Origin: Chromatiales bacterium
GTDB lineage: Bacteria > Pseudomonadota > Gammaproteobacteria > Chromatiales > Chromatiaceae
Length of the DNA: 35,514 bases
Direction of reading: 5' to 3'
NCBI GenBank assembly: GCA_024762475.1
Contig: JANTHJ010000021.1
Location: 1-35,514 of the forward strand
A program made the translations under genes and the position numbers. Below, one piece after another: positions 9,452 through 16,975 of the stretch; positions within the stretch are counted from its first letter, which is position 1; each line of letters starts with the position of its first letter. The notes beneath the pieces are model-generated. The model saw nothing but the letters and a program-made list of their open reading frames with translations. It did not search any database and was not told the DNA's origin.

Positions 9452-10245
9452 TCGAAGCTATGTTCCGGTCCCGGGAATCCGCCCGCCCGCACCGCCTGCA
9501 CATAGGCGCGCACCGCGTCCTCCACGCTCCCGGCCGTTTGCATGAAGTCGCGGGCGAATTTCGGAATGCGGTTGACGCTGATACCGAGCACATCGTACAG
9601 CACCAGTACCTGGCCGTCGGTGTCAGGCCCGGCGCCGATACCGATCACCGGGATCTGCAGGTTGCGGCTGATCTCGGTGGCCAGGGTCTGGGGCACGCAC
9701 TCGAGCACCAGCAACTGGGCGCCCGCCTGCTGCAGCGCCACCGACTCCTCCAGCATAGCGGTGGCAGCGTCCTGATCGCGGCCCTGCACCCGGTAGCCGC
9801 CCAGCTGATATACCGATTGAGGCGTCAGGCCCAGATGACCGCATACCGGGATGCCGCGCTCGGTGAGGTAACGCACCGTCTCCAGTTGCGGCACCCCGCC
9901 CTCGAGCTTGACCATCTGGGCCCCGCCGTCTTTCATCAGGCGTGCGGCTGTCTCCAGGGCCCGATCGGTGGTGGCATATCCCATGAAAGGCATGTCCGCC
10001 ACGAGCAGGGCCTGGCGGGTGACGCGGCTCACACAGGTGGTGTGGTAGACCATGTCGTCCACCGTAACGGGCAACGTGCTCTCGTGACCCTGAACCACCA
10101 TGCCCAGTGAGTCGCCCACCAACAACAGATCTGCGCCGGCGTTCTCGCAGACATGCGCCAGGCTGGCGTCATAGGCAGTGATGGCGACGATCTTCTCGCC
10201 GTCCGACTTCATTTTGTGCAGGGTAGTGATGGTCTTCTGATTCAT
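9448..10245 (-). CDS. panB: 3-methyl-2-oxobutanoate hydroxymethyltransferase
   Basis: Transfers a hydroxymethyl group from methylene-tetrahydrofolate to ketoisovalerate, giving ketopantoate, the first committed step of pantothenate synthesis. The 265 residues match the usual length. Visible motifs: KIVAITAYDASLAH, GADLLLVGDSLGMVVQGH with the metal-binding Asp, PFMGYAT, VKLEGG, GHLGLTPQS and VIGIGAGPDTDGQVLV with the catalytic Asp/Glu area. It overlaps panC by 4 bases and starts 12 bases after folK. Placing folK upstream is sensible because panB consumes a folate cofactor. Confidence 0.97.
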   Translation of the reverse strand: MNQKTITTLHKMKSDGEKIVAITAYDASLAHVCENAGADLLLVGDSLGMVVQGHESTLPVTVDDMVYHTTCVSRVTRQALLVADMPFMGYATTDRALETAARLMKDGGAQMVKLEGGVPQLETVRYLTERGIPVCGHLGLTPQSVYQLGGYRVQGRDQDAATAMLEESVALQQAGAQLLVLECVPQTLATEISRNLQIPVIGIGAGPDTDGQVLVLYDVLGISVNRIPKFARDFMQTAGSVEDAVRAYVQAVRAGGFPGPEHSFE

Positions 10246-10257
10246 GGCGGTGCCTCT

Positions 10258-10761
10258 TCAGATCTGAATGGACGGCGCCAGCCGCCGCAGGCTGGGATCG
10301 TTGCAGGCCGCCAGCAGGTCGCATGCACGCCCCTGCCCGGGGATGTCGATGTCAGCCGCGATCTCCACCAGCGGCGCCAGCACGAACGACCGCTGCCCGA
10401 TGCCCGGGTGGGGCACCTGCAGACGCGGCAGGTCGATCTGCCGGTTACCGTACAGCAGCAGGTCCAGGTCGATGGTGCGCGGTCCCCAGCGGCGCCCACG
10501 CAGCCGTCCCTGGATCTGCTCGATGGCCTGCAATGCGTCGAGCAGATCCAGCGGCGCCAGGCTCGTCTCCAATGCCGCTACCGCATTCAGGTAGTCCGGC
10601 TGGTCCGCCGGCCCCATGGGCGCCGAGGCATACAGCGAGGAAGACCCCAGCAGACGGCTATCGGCCAGCCGCGCCAATGCGCCCAACGCCCGCTCGATCT
10701 GGTGTCGCGGCCCTTCCAGATTGCTGCCGAGCCCGACATGGGCCAGCACCGGCACACTCAC
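10258..10761 (-). CDS. folK: 2-amino-4-hydroxy-6-hydroxymethyldihydropteridine diphosphokinase
   Basis: Transfers pyrophosphate from ATP to 6-hydroxymethyl-7,8-dihydropterin in folate biosynthesis. At 167 residues it matches E. coli HPPK in size. Visible motifs: VGLGSNLEGP near the N-terminus, SSLYASAPMGPADQPDYLNAV (pterin-binding loop), and the family signature RWGPRTIDLDLLLYG with the metal-binding Asp pair. The ATG overlaps the pcnB stop codon by 4 bases. The order pcnB-folK is also the E. coli arrangement. Confidence 0.97.
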   Translation of the reverse strand: MSVPVLAHVGLGSNLEGPRHQIERALGALARLADSRLLGSSSLYASAPMGPADQPDYLNAVAALETSLAPLDLLDALQAIEQIQGRLRGRRWGPRTIDLDLLLYGNRQIDLPRLQVPHPGIGQRSFVLAPLVEIAADIDIPGQGRACDLLAACNDPSLRRLAPSIQI

Positions 10762-12062
10762 TCTCCGCCGCCCCCGGTCGCGGGTTTGCGACGACGCCGC
10801 CGGCCCCCGCGACGACGTCGGCGCGGCTTCTCCCCCTCGTCAGAGCCGGAGGAGGCGTCGCCGACTTCGCCCTGCCCCTGGAACTCTGTCCACCAGTCGG
10901 CCAGCGCCTGATCGGCCTCGCCCGCCTCGGCCCGCAACAACAGGAAGTCATAGGCGGCTCGGAAGCGTGGATGCCCCGCCAGCCGCTGGGGCCGCTTGCC
11001 CTTGGTATGCTGAAACCGCGGCTGCAGGGTCCAGATCTCGCGCATCGGGGTGCTGAAGCGACGGGGGATCGCCACCCGGCCCAGCTGCCGCTCGATGATG
11101 TCGGAACTGGCCGCCTGCAACGCCGCATAGGGCGCGATCCCCTCCGCTTCGTATTGCCTGGTGCGCAGGCGCACCGGCTCCCAAAGGAGCACCGCAAACA
11201 GGAAGGCCGGGGTGACCGGTTTCCCGCTGGTGACCCGCGCATCGGTGTTCTCCAACCCTTTCAACACCATGGTGTGGGGGAAGCCCGCTTCCTCGGTTGC
11301 CAGGGCGGCCTCGGTATCGGGAAACAGTTGCCCGAAAAGGCCGAAATGGCGCAGCTTCTCGAACGAGGCCACGCTATGGCCGGTCATGAAAAGCTTCAGC
11401 ACCTCCTCGAACAGCCGCGCGGCGGGCACCTCGCCGAGCAGCCCCGCCAGCGCGGCGATGGGCGCCTCGGTCTCCGGTGAGAGCACGAATCCGAGCTTGG
11501 CGGCGAAGCGCGCAGCGCGCAGCATCCGCACCGGGTCTTCGCGGTAGCGCGTCTCCGGATCGCCCATCAGGCGTAAGAATCCGTTGTGCAGATCCTCCAT
11601 GCCACCGGCATAGTCGATCACCGAAAAGTCGCGAATGTCGTAGTACAGCGCATTGACCGTAAAGTCACGCCGCAGCGCGTCCTCTTCGATGGTGCCGTAG
11701 ACGTTGTCCCGCAGGATCATTCCCTGGCCATTGCTGCTCGCCGCGTCGGGAGAGGGCTGCGCTGCCCGAAACGTCGCCACCTCGATGATCTCGCGCCCGA
11801 AACGCACATGGGCGAGACGAAAGCGGCGGCCGATCAGGCGGCAGTTGCGAAATGTCTCCTTGACCTGTTCGGGCGTGGCATTGGTGGCTACATCGAAATC
11901 CTTCGGCTCGCGTCCCAGCAGCAGATCCCGCACCCCACCGCCGACGAGGTAGGCCTCGTAACCTGCATCCTTCAGGCGATACAACACCTTGAGCGCCGCG
12001 TTCGAGATATTCGCGCGCGAGATACAGTGCTGATCCCTGGGGATAATGGTGGGATTGGTGAT
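10758..12062 (-). CDS. pcnB: Poly(A) polymerase I, proposed ATC start
   Basis: Adds 3' poly(A) tails that promote RNA decay. The nucleotidyltransferase core is clear: LVGGGVRDLLLGREPKDFDVATNATPE split as GGGVRD then DFD (residues 41-46 and 55-57 from the proposed start), then RRFRLAHVRF and FTVNALYYD. The C-terminus is a highly basic, arginine-rich tail (from about residue 411), probably RNA-binding. The frame is open to an ATG at 12164, but the conserved region begins much later. The best ribosome site, CGGAG (12074-12070), sits 7 bases before an in-frame ATC at 12062-12060, giving 434 residues, and a TATCAT -10-like box lies just upstream. E. coli pcnB is known to start at AUU, so a rare start is plausible here. 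Confidence 0.9.
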   Translation of the reverse strand: MTNPTIIPRDQHCISRANISNAALKVLYRLKDAGYEAYLVGGGVRDLLLGREPKDFDVATNATPEQVKETFRNCRLIGRRFRLAHVRFGREIIEVATFRAAQPSPDAASSNGQGMILRDNVYGTIEEDALRRDFTVNALYYDIRDFSVIDYAGGMEDLHNGFLRLMGDPETRYREDPVRMLRAARFAAKLGFVLSPETEAPIAALAGLLGEVPAARLFEEVLKLFMTGHSVASFEKLRHFGLFGQLFPDTEAALATEEAGFPHTMVLKGLENTDARVTSGKPVTPAFLFAVLLWEPVRLRTRQYEAEGIAPYAALQAASSDIIERQLGRVAIPRRFSTPMREIWTLQPRFQHTKGKRPQRLAGHPRFRAAYDFLLLRAEAGEADQALADWWTEFQGQGEVGDASSGSDEGEKPRRRRRGGRRRRRKPATGGGGE

Positions 12063-12069
12063 AGGTTGA

Positions 12070-12102
12070 CTCCGATCCGGCTGCAACAGGCGCGCAATGA
12101 TA
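12070..12102 (-). promoter_or_regulatory. Ribosome site and -10-like box deciding the pcnB start
   Basis: On the minus strand TATCAT (12102-12097) resembles a sigma-70 -10 element, with no convincing -35. About 23 bases downstream is CGGAG (12074-12070), followed after 7 bases by ATC. If this promoter is used, the ATG at 12164 would not be in the transcript. The same GTATCATTGCG string occurs upstream of tcdA near 27380. Confidence 0.45.
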
Positions 12103-12170
12103 CAACGCCCGCCCCTCCACCGGCCACAGACCATCACGCTGCGCTCAACCCCACCCGACAACAACGTCTT

Positions 12171-12199
12171 CGTGGGAGAGCCTTCAGGCCCGACAGGCG
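12171..12199. repeat. REP-like fragment
   Basis: CGTGGGAGAGCCTTCAGGCC is very similar to the repeat unit at 20735-20754. It lies in the gap between the last DUF2173 gene and pcnB (12165-12332). I see no clear gene or strong terminator in the rest of that gap. Confidence 0.45.
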
Positions 12200-12332
12200 T
12201 CTTCGTCCCCTATGTCGAAGCCGGCGCAATGCACTGAGCTCATTGGGCCCTACACCCTGGAAGTCGGGAGATCGGCCCGCCGCAAAGCATTCCGACCAAC
12301 GCCCTTGCCCGCACCCTCCCCAAGCTTCCTGT

Positions 12333-12665
12333 TCACAAGTGCGAGACCTCGGCCAGCTCCTTCATCACCTCGGTCAGGTTTCCCTCCCCGTTCTCCAGCA
12401 CGCACACCAGGTTGCCCACGCTGCACACGCTCATGCCGCTCCCCCGCACGATCCAGCCGGTCGGTGGCGTCCAGCCGCTCTTGCCCGTGAACATCGAAAG
12501 TTGGTCAGCGTTGCCCTGGACGATGCGCTTGTATTCGTGCGCAAACAGTGCCAACGCCTCCAGCTGCTCGTCCGGCATCATACCGTAGCCCTCGACGAAG
12601 GCGCCGTCGTCCCGGCACTTGCACACCGCGGCTACGCCGTCGATGGCGAGCAGTCGCTTGATCAT
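12333..12665 (-). CDS. DUF2173 family protein (third of three)
   Basis: A 110-residue cytoplasmic protein of unknown function. The beta-strand/loop block PTGWIVRGSGMSVCSVGNL (about 68-86) closely matches PRGWIVRGPMFTVCNVANV in the paralogue at 13068-13421, and the N-terminal LLAIDGVAAVCKCRDDGAFVEGYG aligns with the family's GVVAAGEF...G.L..YKG pattern. DUF2173 proteins are small, roadblock-like folds. It contains a CKC pair (15,17) plus Cys81 and Cys88. A strong ribosome site (GGAGGTGAG) precedes the ATG, which overlaps the stop of the preceding paralogue (ATGA), so the two are translationally coupled. No function can be claimed. Confidence 0.75.
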   Translation of the reverse strand: MIKRLLAIDGVAAVCKCRDDGAFVEGYGMMPDEQLEALALFAHEYKRIVQGNADQLSMFTGKSGWTPPTGWIVRGSGMSVCSVGNLVCVLENGEGNLTEVMKELAEVSHL

Positions 12666-13015
12666 GTCTCACCTCCGTCCACACCGAGCCTGGCATAGGC
12701 GAGTTCATAGTCGGCCTCGCCGTTGGCGAGCACCACGCAGCGATGCCCGTTGGTCACAGCGGACCAGTCCATACCAACCAGGGTAAAGCCATTGATGGGA
12801 TAAAAACCCTTGTTGTCCGACACCGCCTCCCAGCCACGTGCCTGCATGGTGGCAATCGCTATATTGGCCACGCACATATGGCCCAAGAGATCGAGCGCCT
12901 GCGCATCCAGATCACTTCTGGCCGCAATCTTGTGCTCCAGCAGCTCGCCCCTGTCGTTCATTTCGAAGGCCGCCACTGCACCTGGCAAGGCCATCAGTTC
13001 ACTCAATTCCGCCAT
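12662..13015 (-). CDS. DUF2173 family protein (second of three)
   Basis: A 117-residue protein of unknown function. It opens MAELSELMALPGAVAAFEMNDRG in pieces typical of DUF2173 (LMALPGAVAAFEM then a charged strand) and ends with GFTLVGMDWSAVTNGHRCVV followed by ANGEADY, which fits the family's W.V...G.R..F.E...ADY pattern. Of the three paralogues it is the closest to the general family consensus. Cys48 and Cys93 are its only cysteines. GGAGAA lies upstream of the ATG. It follows the first paralogue by 52 bases and overlaps the third by 4, so the three form one transcription unit. Confidence 0.8.
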   Translation of the reverse strand: MAELSELMALPGAVAAFEMNDRGELLEHKIAARSDLDAQALDLLGHMCVANIAIATMQARGWEAVSDNKGFYPINGFTLVGMDWSAVTNGHRCVVLANGEADYELAYARLGVDGGET

Positions 13016-13067
13016 TTAACTTCTCCATTTGGTTTTGTTCTGTTCTATACGGTCATGGTTGGTGCAG

Positions 13068-13421
13068 TCACACCAGGTCGGTGGGAGCATCGGCAAGACG
13101 CCTCTGCATCAGCGCCATGACGTCGTTCAAGGAGGCCGCCTGGTTGTGCAGAAAGGCAAACACATTCGCCACATTGCACACGGTGAACATCGGTCCGCGC
13201 ACGATCCAGCCCCTGGGCGGAGATCCGCCGCAGTCCGGGCAGAACTGCTCGAGCATACCCACCTGCATGTGCTCACTCATGGAAGTGGCGCGACACATGA
13301 TGGCTGCCATGCGCGCCATCTCGTCGTCGATCTCACCCTTGTAGCTGAAACGATCGCCCCGGTAAGAATATTCCCCCGCAGCGATGACCCCCGGCTGATT
13401 GACCAGCTCGGCTAGCAACAT
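13068..13421 (-). CDS. DUF2173 family protein with CxxC motif (first of three)
   Basis: A 117-residue protein. The N-terminal half (LVNQPGVIAAGEYSYRGD, then YKGEIDDEMARMAAIMCRA) is an excellent match to the remembered DUF2173 pattern of GVVAAGEF..DG.L..YKG..PEEMA.MAA. In the middle it has a FCPDCGG motif (Cys61 and Cys64), a CxxC that could bind metal or be redox active and is absent from its two neighbours, followed by PPRGWIVRGPMFTVCNVANV. A very strong ribosome site (AAGGAGGAG, 13433-13425) precedes the ATG. It is the promoter-proximal gene of the trio, divergent from valS. The 269-base spacer to valS shows no confident promoter for this direction. Confidence 0.8.
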   Translation of the reverse strand: MLLAELVNQPGVIAAGEYSYRGDRFSYKGEIDDEMARMAAIMCRATSMSEHMQVGMLEQFCPDCGGSPPRGWIVRGPMFTVCNVANVFAFLHNQAASLNDVMALMQRRLADAPTDLV

Positions 13422-13647
13422 CGGCTCCTCCTTATGTCTTATACGATTGGTGGCCGCCGCAAGATAACACTCCCTGTATCAGCACTGCATCCCCGCCGAT
13501 TCAATCTCTGCCGAAAACAGTTCAATCACGGCATTCCATCAAATAGCTATCTTGTGTTTTACGAATATTGACAGGGGAGCTCTGGCCCATTGCGGCGCGA
13601 GGCGACGGATGACATCGCGCTGCCCTGAGAGAAACACTGCTTGCGGG

Positions 13648-13653
13648 TATAAT
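13648..13653 (+). promoter_or_regulatory. Likely -10 element for valS
   Basis: A perfect TATAAT 37 bases before the valS ATG. A matching -35 at 17 bases is poor (CTGAGA), so the promoter may depend on an activator or on upstream A/T-rich DNA (about 13535-13570). Confidence 0.5.
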
Positions 13654-13690
13654 CGCGCGTTTTGCCACCTGCCTTGCCGGAACTCTAAGC

Positions 13691-16639
13691 ATGGAAAAAA
13701 CCTACGACCCGCACGCCATAGAACAACGCTGGTACCAGACCTGGGAGAGCCGCGGCTGGTTCGCGCCCAGGATGGACACACCGGGCGCGCCGTACTGCAT
13801 CATGATCCCGCCGCCGAACGTCACCGGCAGCCTGCACATGGGGCATGGCTTCAACAACACGGTGATGGACACCCTGATCCGCTACCACCGCATGAAGGGC
13901 GACAAGACCCTGTGGCAGCCGGGCACCGACCACGCCGGCATCGCCACCCAGATGGTGGTGGAGCGCCAGCTCGAGGCCGAGGGGCTCACCCGTCACGACC
14001 TGGGCCGCGAGCGGTTCATCGAGCGAGTGTGGCAGTGGAAGGAGGAATCCGGGGGCAACATCACCCGCCAGCTGCGGCGGCTGGGCTCTTCGCTGGACTG
14101 GGAGCACGAGCGCTTCACCATGGACGAGGGGCTGTCCGAGGCGGTCAAGGAGGTCTTCGTACGGCTCTATGAGGAGGGTCTGATCTACCGCGGCAAGCGC
14201 CTGGTCAACTGGGACCCCAAGCTGCACACCGCCCTGTCCGACCTGGAGGTGATCTCCGAGGAGGAACAGGGCCACATGTGGCACATGCGCTATCCCCTGT
14301 CCAACGGCACCGGCCACCTGGTGGTCTCCACCACCCGCCCCGAGACCATGCTCGGCGACTGCGCGGTGGCGGTGAACCCGGAGGACGAACGCTACAAGCA
14401 CCTGATCGGCGAGCTGGTCGAGCTGCCACTGACCGGGCGCAAGATCCCGGTCATCGCCGACGAACACGCCGACCCCGAATTCGGTACCGGCTGCGTCAAG
14501 ATCACCCCTGCCCACGATTTCAACGACTACGAGGTGTGGCAACGCCACCGTGACGAGAAGGCGATCTCCGAGCAGCCCCATGGCGGGCTGATCAACATCT
14601 TCACGGTGGACGCGGCGATCCGCGAGAACGCGCCCGAGGAAGGCGAGCTGATCCCCGCCAAATACATCGGCATGGATCGCTACGCAGCACGCAAGGCGAT
14701 CGTCGCCGACCTGGAGGCCGCCGGGCTGCTGGAGAAGATCGAGGACCACAGGCTGATGGTCCCGCGCGGCGACCGCTCCGGCGTGGTGGTCGAGCCCTTC
14801 CTTACCGACCAGTGGTACGTGCGGGTGGAGCCCCTGGCCAGGCCCGCTATTGAGGTGGTGGAAAAGGGCCGGATCCGCTTCGTGCCCGACAACTGGAAGA
14901 ACACCTATTACGAGTGGATGCGCAACATCCAGGACTGGTGCATCAGCCGCCAGATCTGGTGGGGGCATCGCATCCCGGCCTGGTATGACGAGGAGGGCAA
15001 TGTCTACGTCGGCCGCTCCGAGGCCGAAGTGCGCGAACAGCACGACCTGGCGCCGGACTATCCGCTGCACCAGGACGAAGACGTGCTCGACACCTGGTTC
15101 AGCTCCGCCCTGTGGCCCTTCTCCACCCTCGGCTGGCCCGAGCAGACCGAGCGCCTGCAGACCTTCTACCCCACCAGCGTGCTGGTCACCGGCTTCGACA
15201 TCATCTTCTTCTGGGTGGCGCGGATGATCATGATGGGGCTGAAGTTCATGGACGACGTGCCTTTCCGCGAGGTCTATGTGCATGGCCTGGTGCGCGACTC
15301 CCAGGGCCAGAAGATGTCCAAGTCCAAGGGCAACGTGCTCGACCCCATCGACCTGATCGACGGCATCTCGCTGGAGGATCTCGTCAAGAAGCGCACCAGC
15401 GGCATGATGCAGCCCCAGCTGGCGAAGAAGATCGAGGCCCAGACCCGCAAGGAGTTCCCCAACGGCATCCCCAGCTTCGGCACCGATGCCCTGCGCTTCA
15501 CCTTCGCCGCGCTGGCGGCCACCGGGCGCGACATCAAGTTCGACCTGGGACGCATCGAGGGCTACCGCAACTTCTGCAACAAGCTGTGGAACGCGGCGCG
15601 CTATGTCTTGATGAATGTCGAGGGCAAGGATTGCGGCATCTCCCCCCCTCAATCCCCCCCGCCCAGCGGGGGGGAAGCCCCGGTCTGCCCCCCACAAAGT
15701 GGGGGGGACCAAGGGGGGGAGGCAGATATCGAATACTCCGCCGCCGACCGCTGGATCCGCTCGCGCCTGCAGCAGACCATCGCCGAGGTCACCGAGGCGA
15801 TCGAGGGCTACCGCTTCGATCATGCCGCCAACGCCCTCTACGACTTCGCCTGGAACCAGTACTGCGACTGGTACCTGGAGCTGTCCAAGCCGGTGCTCAA
15901 CGACCCCGATGCGAGCGAGGCCCAGCAGCGTGGCACCCGCCAGACTCTGGTCCAGGTGCTCGAGACCCTGCTGCGCCTGATCCATCCCATCATGCCCTTC
16001 ATCACCGAGGAGATCTGGCAGCGGGTCAAGCCCCTGGCAGGGGCAGAGGACGACGCGCAGAGAGGTGCAAGCGTCTCGGGAGGTGGGACGCCGAGAGCGA
16101 CCGGGACCATCATGCTCGCCCCTTGGCCGGCGGTCGAGGCCGAGTACCGAGATATCGACGCCGAAGCCGAGATGGAGTGGGTGATGGAGTTCATCCTGGG
16201 CGTGCGTCGGATCAAGGGCGAGATGAACATCGCTCCCGGCAAACCTGTCCCGATCCTGCTTGCCAACGCCTCGACCGAGGACCGCGAGCGGCTCGCATGC
16301 CACCGCCTCTACCTAGACTTCCTGGCCCGACCCGAATCGATCGAGGTGCTGCCCGAGGGCGAGGAAGGCCCGGAGTCGGCCATCGCCCTGGTGGGCGGGA
16401 TGAAGCTTCTGATCCCGCTTGCCGGCCTGATCGACAAAGAGGCCGAGGTCACTCGCCTGGAGAAGGAAATCGGCAAGCTGGAAAAGGACATCGAACGGGT
16501 CGCAAAGAAGCTGGAGAATCCCAACTTCGTGGACAAGGCCCCCGCCGCGGTGGTGCAAAAAGAGCGCGACCGGCTTGAGAAAAATCAAGGCGCCCTGGAG
16601 CAGCTTCGCAGACAATTGGAAAAGATCCGCAATCTGTAG
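13691..16639 (+). CDS. valS: Valyl-tRNA synthetase with in-frame palindromic insert
   Basis: Charges tRNA-Val; class Ia synthetase with an editing domain. The HIGH motif is HMGH (49-52), inside [10 protein letters not shown], and KMSKS is at 541-545. The anticodon-binding region follows ([15 protein letters not shown]), and a C-terminal coiled coil (about 910-982, [19 protein letters not shown]) is the usual ValS tRNA-binding arm. At 982 residues it is about 30 longer than E. coli ValS (951). Most of the excess is at residues 651-677, a Pro/Gly-rich segment encoded by a palindromic repeat (15641-15720) placed between the core and the anticodon domain. A second low-complexity stretch, about 787-805, also looks inserted. 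The frame is intact, so the enzyme is presumably functional. Confidence 0.97.
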   Translation: MEKTYDPHAIEQRWYQTWESRGWFAPRMDTPGAPYCIMIPPPNVTGSLHMGHGFNNTVMDTLIRYHRMKGDKTLWQPGTDHAGIATQMVVERQLEAEGLTRHDLGRERFIERVWQWKEESGGNITRQLRRLGSSLDWEHERFTMDEGLSEAVKEVFVRLYEEGLIYRGKRLVNWDPKLHTALSDLEVISEEEQGHMWHMRYPLSNGTGHLVVSTTRPETMLGDCAVAVNPEDERYKHLIGELVELPLTGRKIPVIADEHADPEFGTGCVKITPAHDFNDYEVWQRHRDEKAISEQPHGGLINIFTVDAAIRENAPEEGELIPAKYIGMDRYAARKAIVADLEAAGLLEKIEDHRLMVPRGDRSGVVVEPFLTDQWYVRVEPLARPAIEVVEKGRIRFVPDNWKNTYYEWMRNIQDWCISRQIWWGHRIPAWYDEEGNVYVGRSEAEVREQHDLAPDYPLHQDEDVLDTWFSSALWPFSTLGWPEQTERLQTFYPTSVLVTGFDIIFFWVARMIMMGLKFMDDVPFREVYVHGLVRDSQGQKMSKSKGNVLDPIDLIDGISLEDLVKKRTSGMMQPQLAKKIEAQTRKEFPNGIPSFGTDALRFTFAALAATGRDIKFDLGRIEGYRNFCNKLWNAARYVLMNVEGKDCGISPPQSPPPSGGEAPVCPPQSGGDQGGEADIEYSAADRWIRSRLQQTIAEVTEAIEGYRFDHAANALYDFAWNQYCDWYLELSKPVLNDPDASEAQQRGTRQTLVQVLETLLRLIHPIMPFITEEIWQRVKPLAGAEDDAQRGASVSGGGTPRATGTIMLAPWPAVEAEYRDIDAEAEMEWVMEFILGVRRIKGEMNIAPGKPVPILLANASTEDRERLACHRLYLDFLARPESIEVLPEGEEGPESAIALVGGMKLLIPLAGLIDKEAEVTRLEKEIGKLEKDIERVAKKLENPNFVDKAPAAVVQKERDRLEKNQGALEQLRRQLEKIRNL
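15641..15720 (+). repeat. Palindromic repeat inserted within valS
   Basis: Terminal 20-base arms (15641-15660 and 15701-15720) are inverted repeats with three mismatches, made of runs of seven C and seven G around TCAAT/ACCAA. Between them lie two further hairpins: CCCCCCCGC/GCGGGGGGG around 15654-15674 and CCCCCCAC/GTGGGGGG around 15688-15707. The whole can fold as a clover-leaf. Composition differs sharply from the surrounding codons. Similar C-run/G-run repeats usually lie between genes; here translation passes through it. Confidence 0.85.
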
Positions 16640-16695
16640 GCCGGACGCCAAAGGGCCCCTTCCCCGGCGCGATTCGGCGAAAGGAGAACACGCCA

Positions 16696-16833
16696 ATGTG
16701 CATGTCGCTGCCCTATAGCGGCCAGGGAAAGGGCCTGCTGAAGCTGCTGAAACAACTGCCGGGCTTTGTCTGGATGCTCATCATGCTATTGGTGCGGGCG
16801 GTCTGGTTGCGGCTGCGTGGTCGCATGGTCTGA
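16696..16833 (+). CDS. Small single-span membrane peptide (45 residues)
   Basis: An unrecognised short open frame encoding 45 residues. It begins MCMSLPYSGQGKGLLKLLK (basic, amphipathic), continues with the hydrophobic span GFVWMLIMLLVRAVWL and ends in the basic RLRGRMV. This is a typical layout for a small inner-membrane peptide. A strong ribosome site AAAGGAG (16680-16686) lies 9 bases before the ATG, the main argument that it is translated. A decayed, largely in-frame relative occurs at 18528-18640. It sits 56 bases after valS, alone in a 336-base gap before the DUF72 gene; the rest of that gap is a palindromic repeat. It might instead be part of a non-coding repeat. Confidence 0.5.
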   Translation: MCMSLPYSGQGKGLLKLLKQLPGFVWMLIMLLVRAVWLRLRGRMV

Positions 16834-16872
16834 AACCAGGCAGGCCCGAATAGCCCCGGACGATGGGGCACC

Positions 16873-16944
16873 GATGCGGTTCGCTCCTCACCGCATCCGA
16901 CGGGCTTTCCGTTGTAGGATGCAGTGAGCTCCGCGAACCGCATC
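16873..16944. repeat. Palindromic repeat (GATGCGGTTCGC type)
   Basis: The left arm begins GATGCGGTTCGC and ends CACCGCATCC (16873-16898). The right arm (16916-16944) reads, on the other strand, GATGCGGTTCGCGGAGCTCA followed by CTGCATCCT, so the arms differ by a small indel and few bases, with an 17-base loop. The right arm contains GTGAGCTCCGCGAA, shared with the repeat at 5785-5862. Confidence 0.7.
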
Positions 16945-16975
16945 GATCGCGGCGCATTATCGAAGCGAGCATCCC

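Noticed and set aside
12063-12164. ATG at 12164 (or 12134) as the PcnB start
   Set aside because: No ribosome site, poor fit to the family, and a -10-like element lies downstream of both.
13685-16303. An 872-codon open frame antisense to valS
   Set aside because: It mirrors valS codon for codon in high-GC DNA, has no ribosome site and a His/Gly/Val/Leu-rich composition typical of antisense translation; ValS motifs are unambiguous on the other strand.
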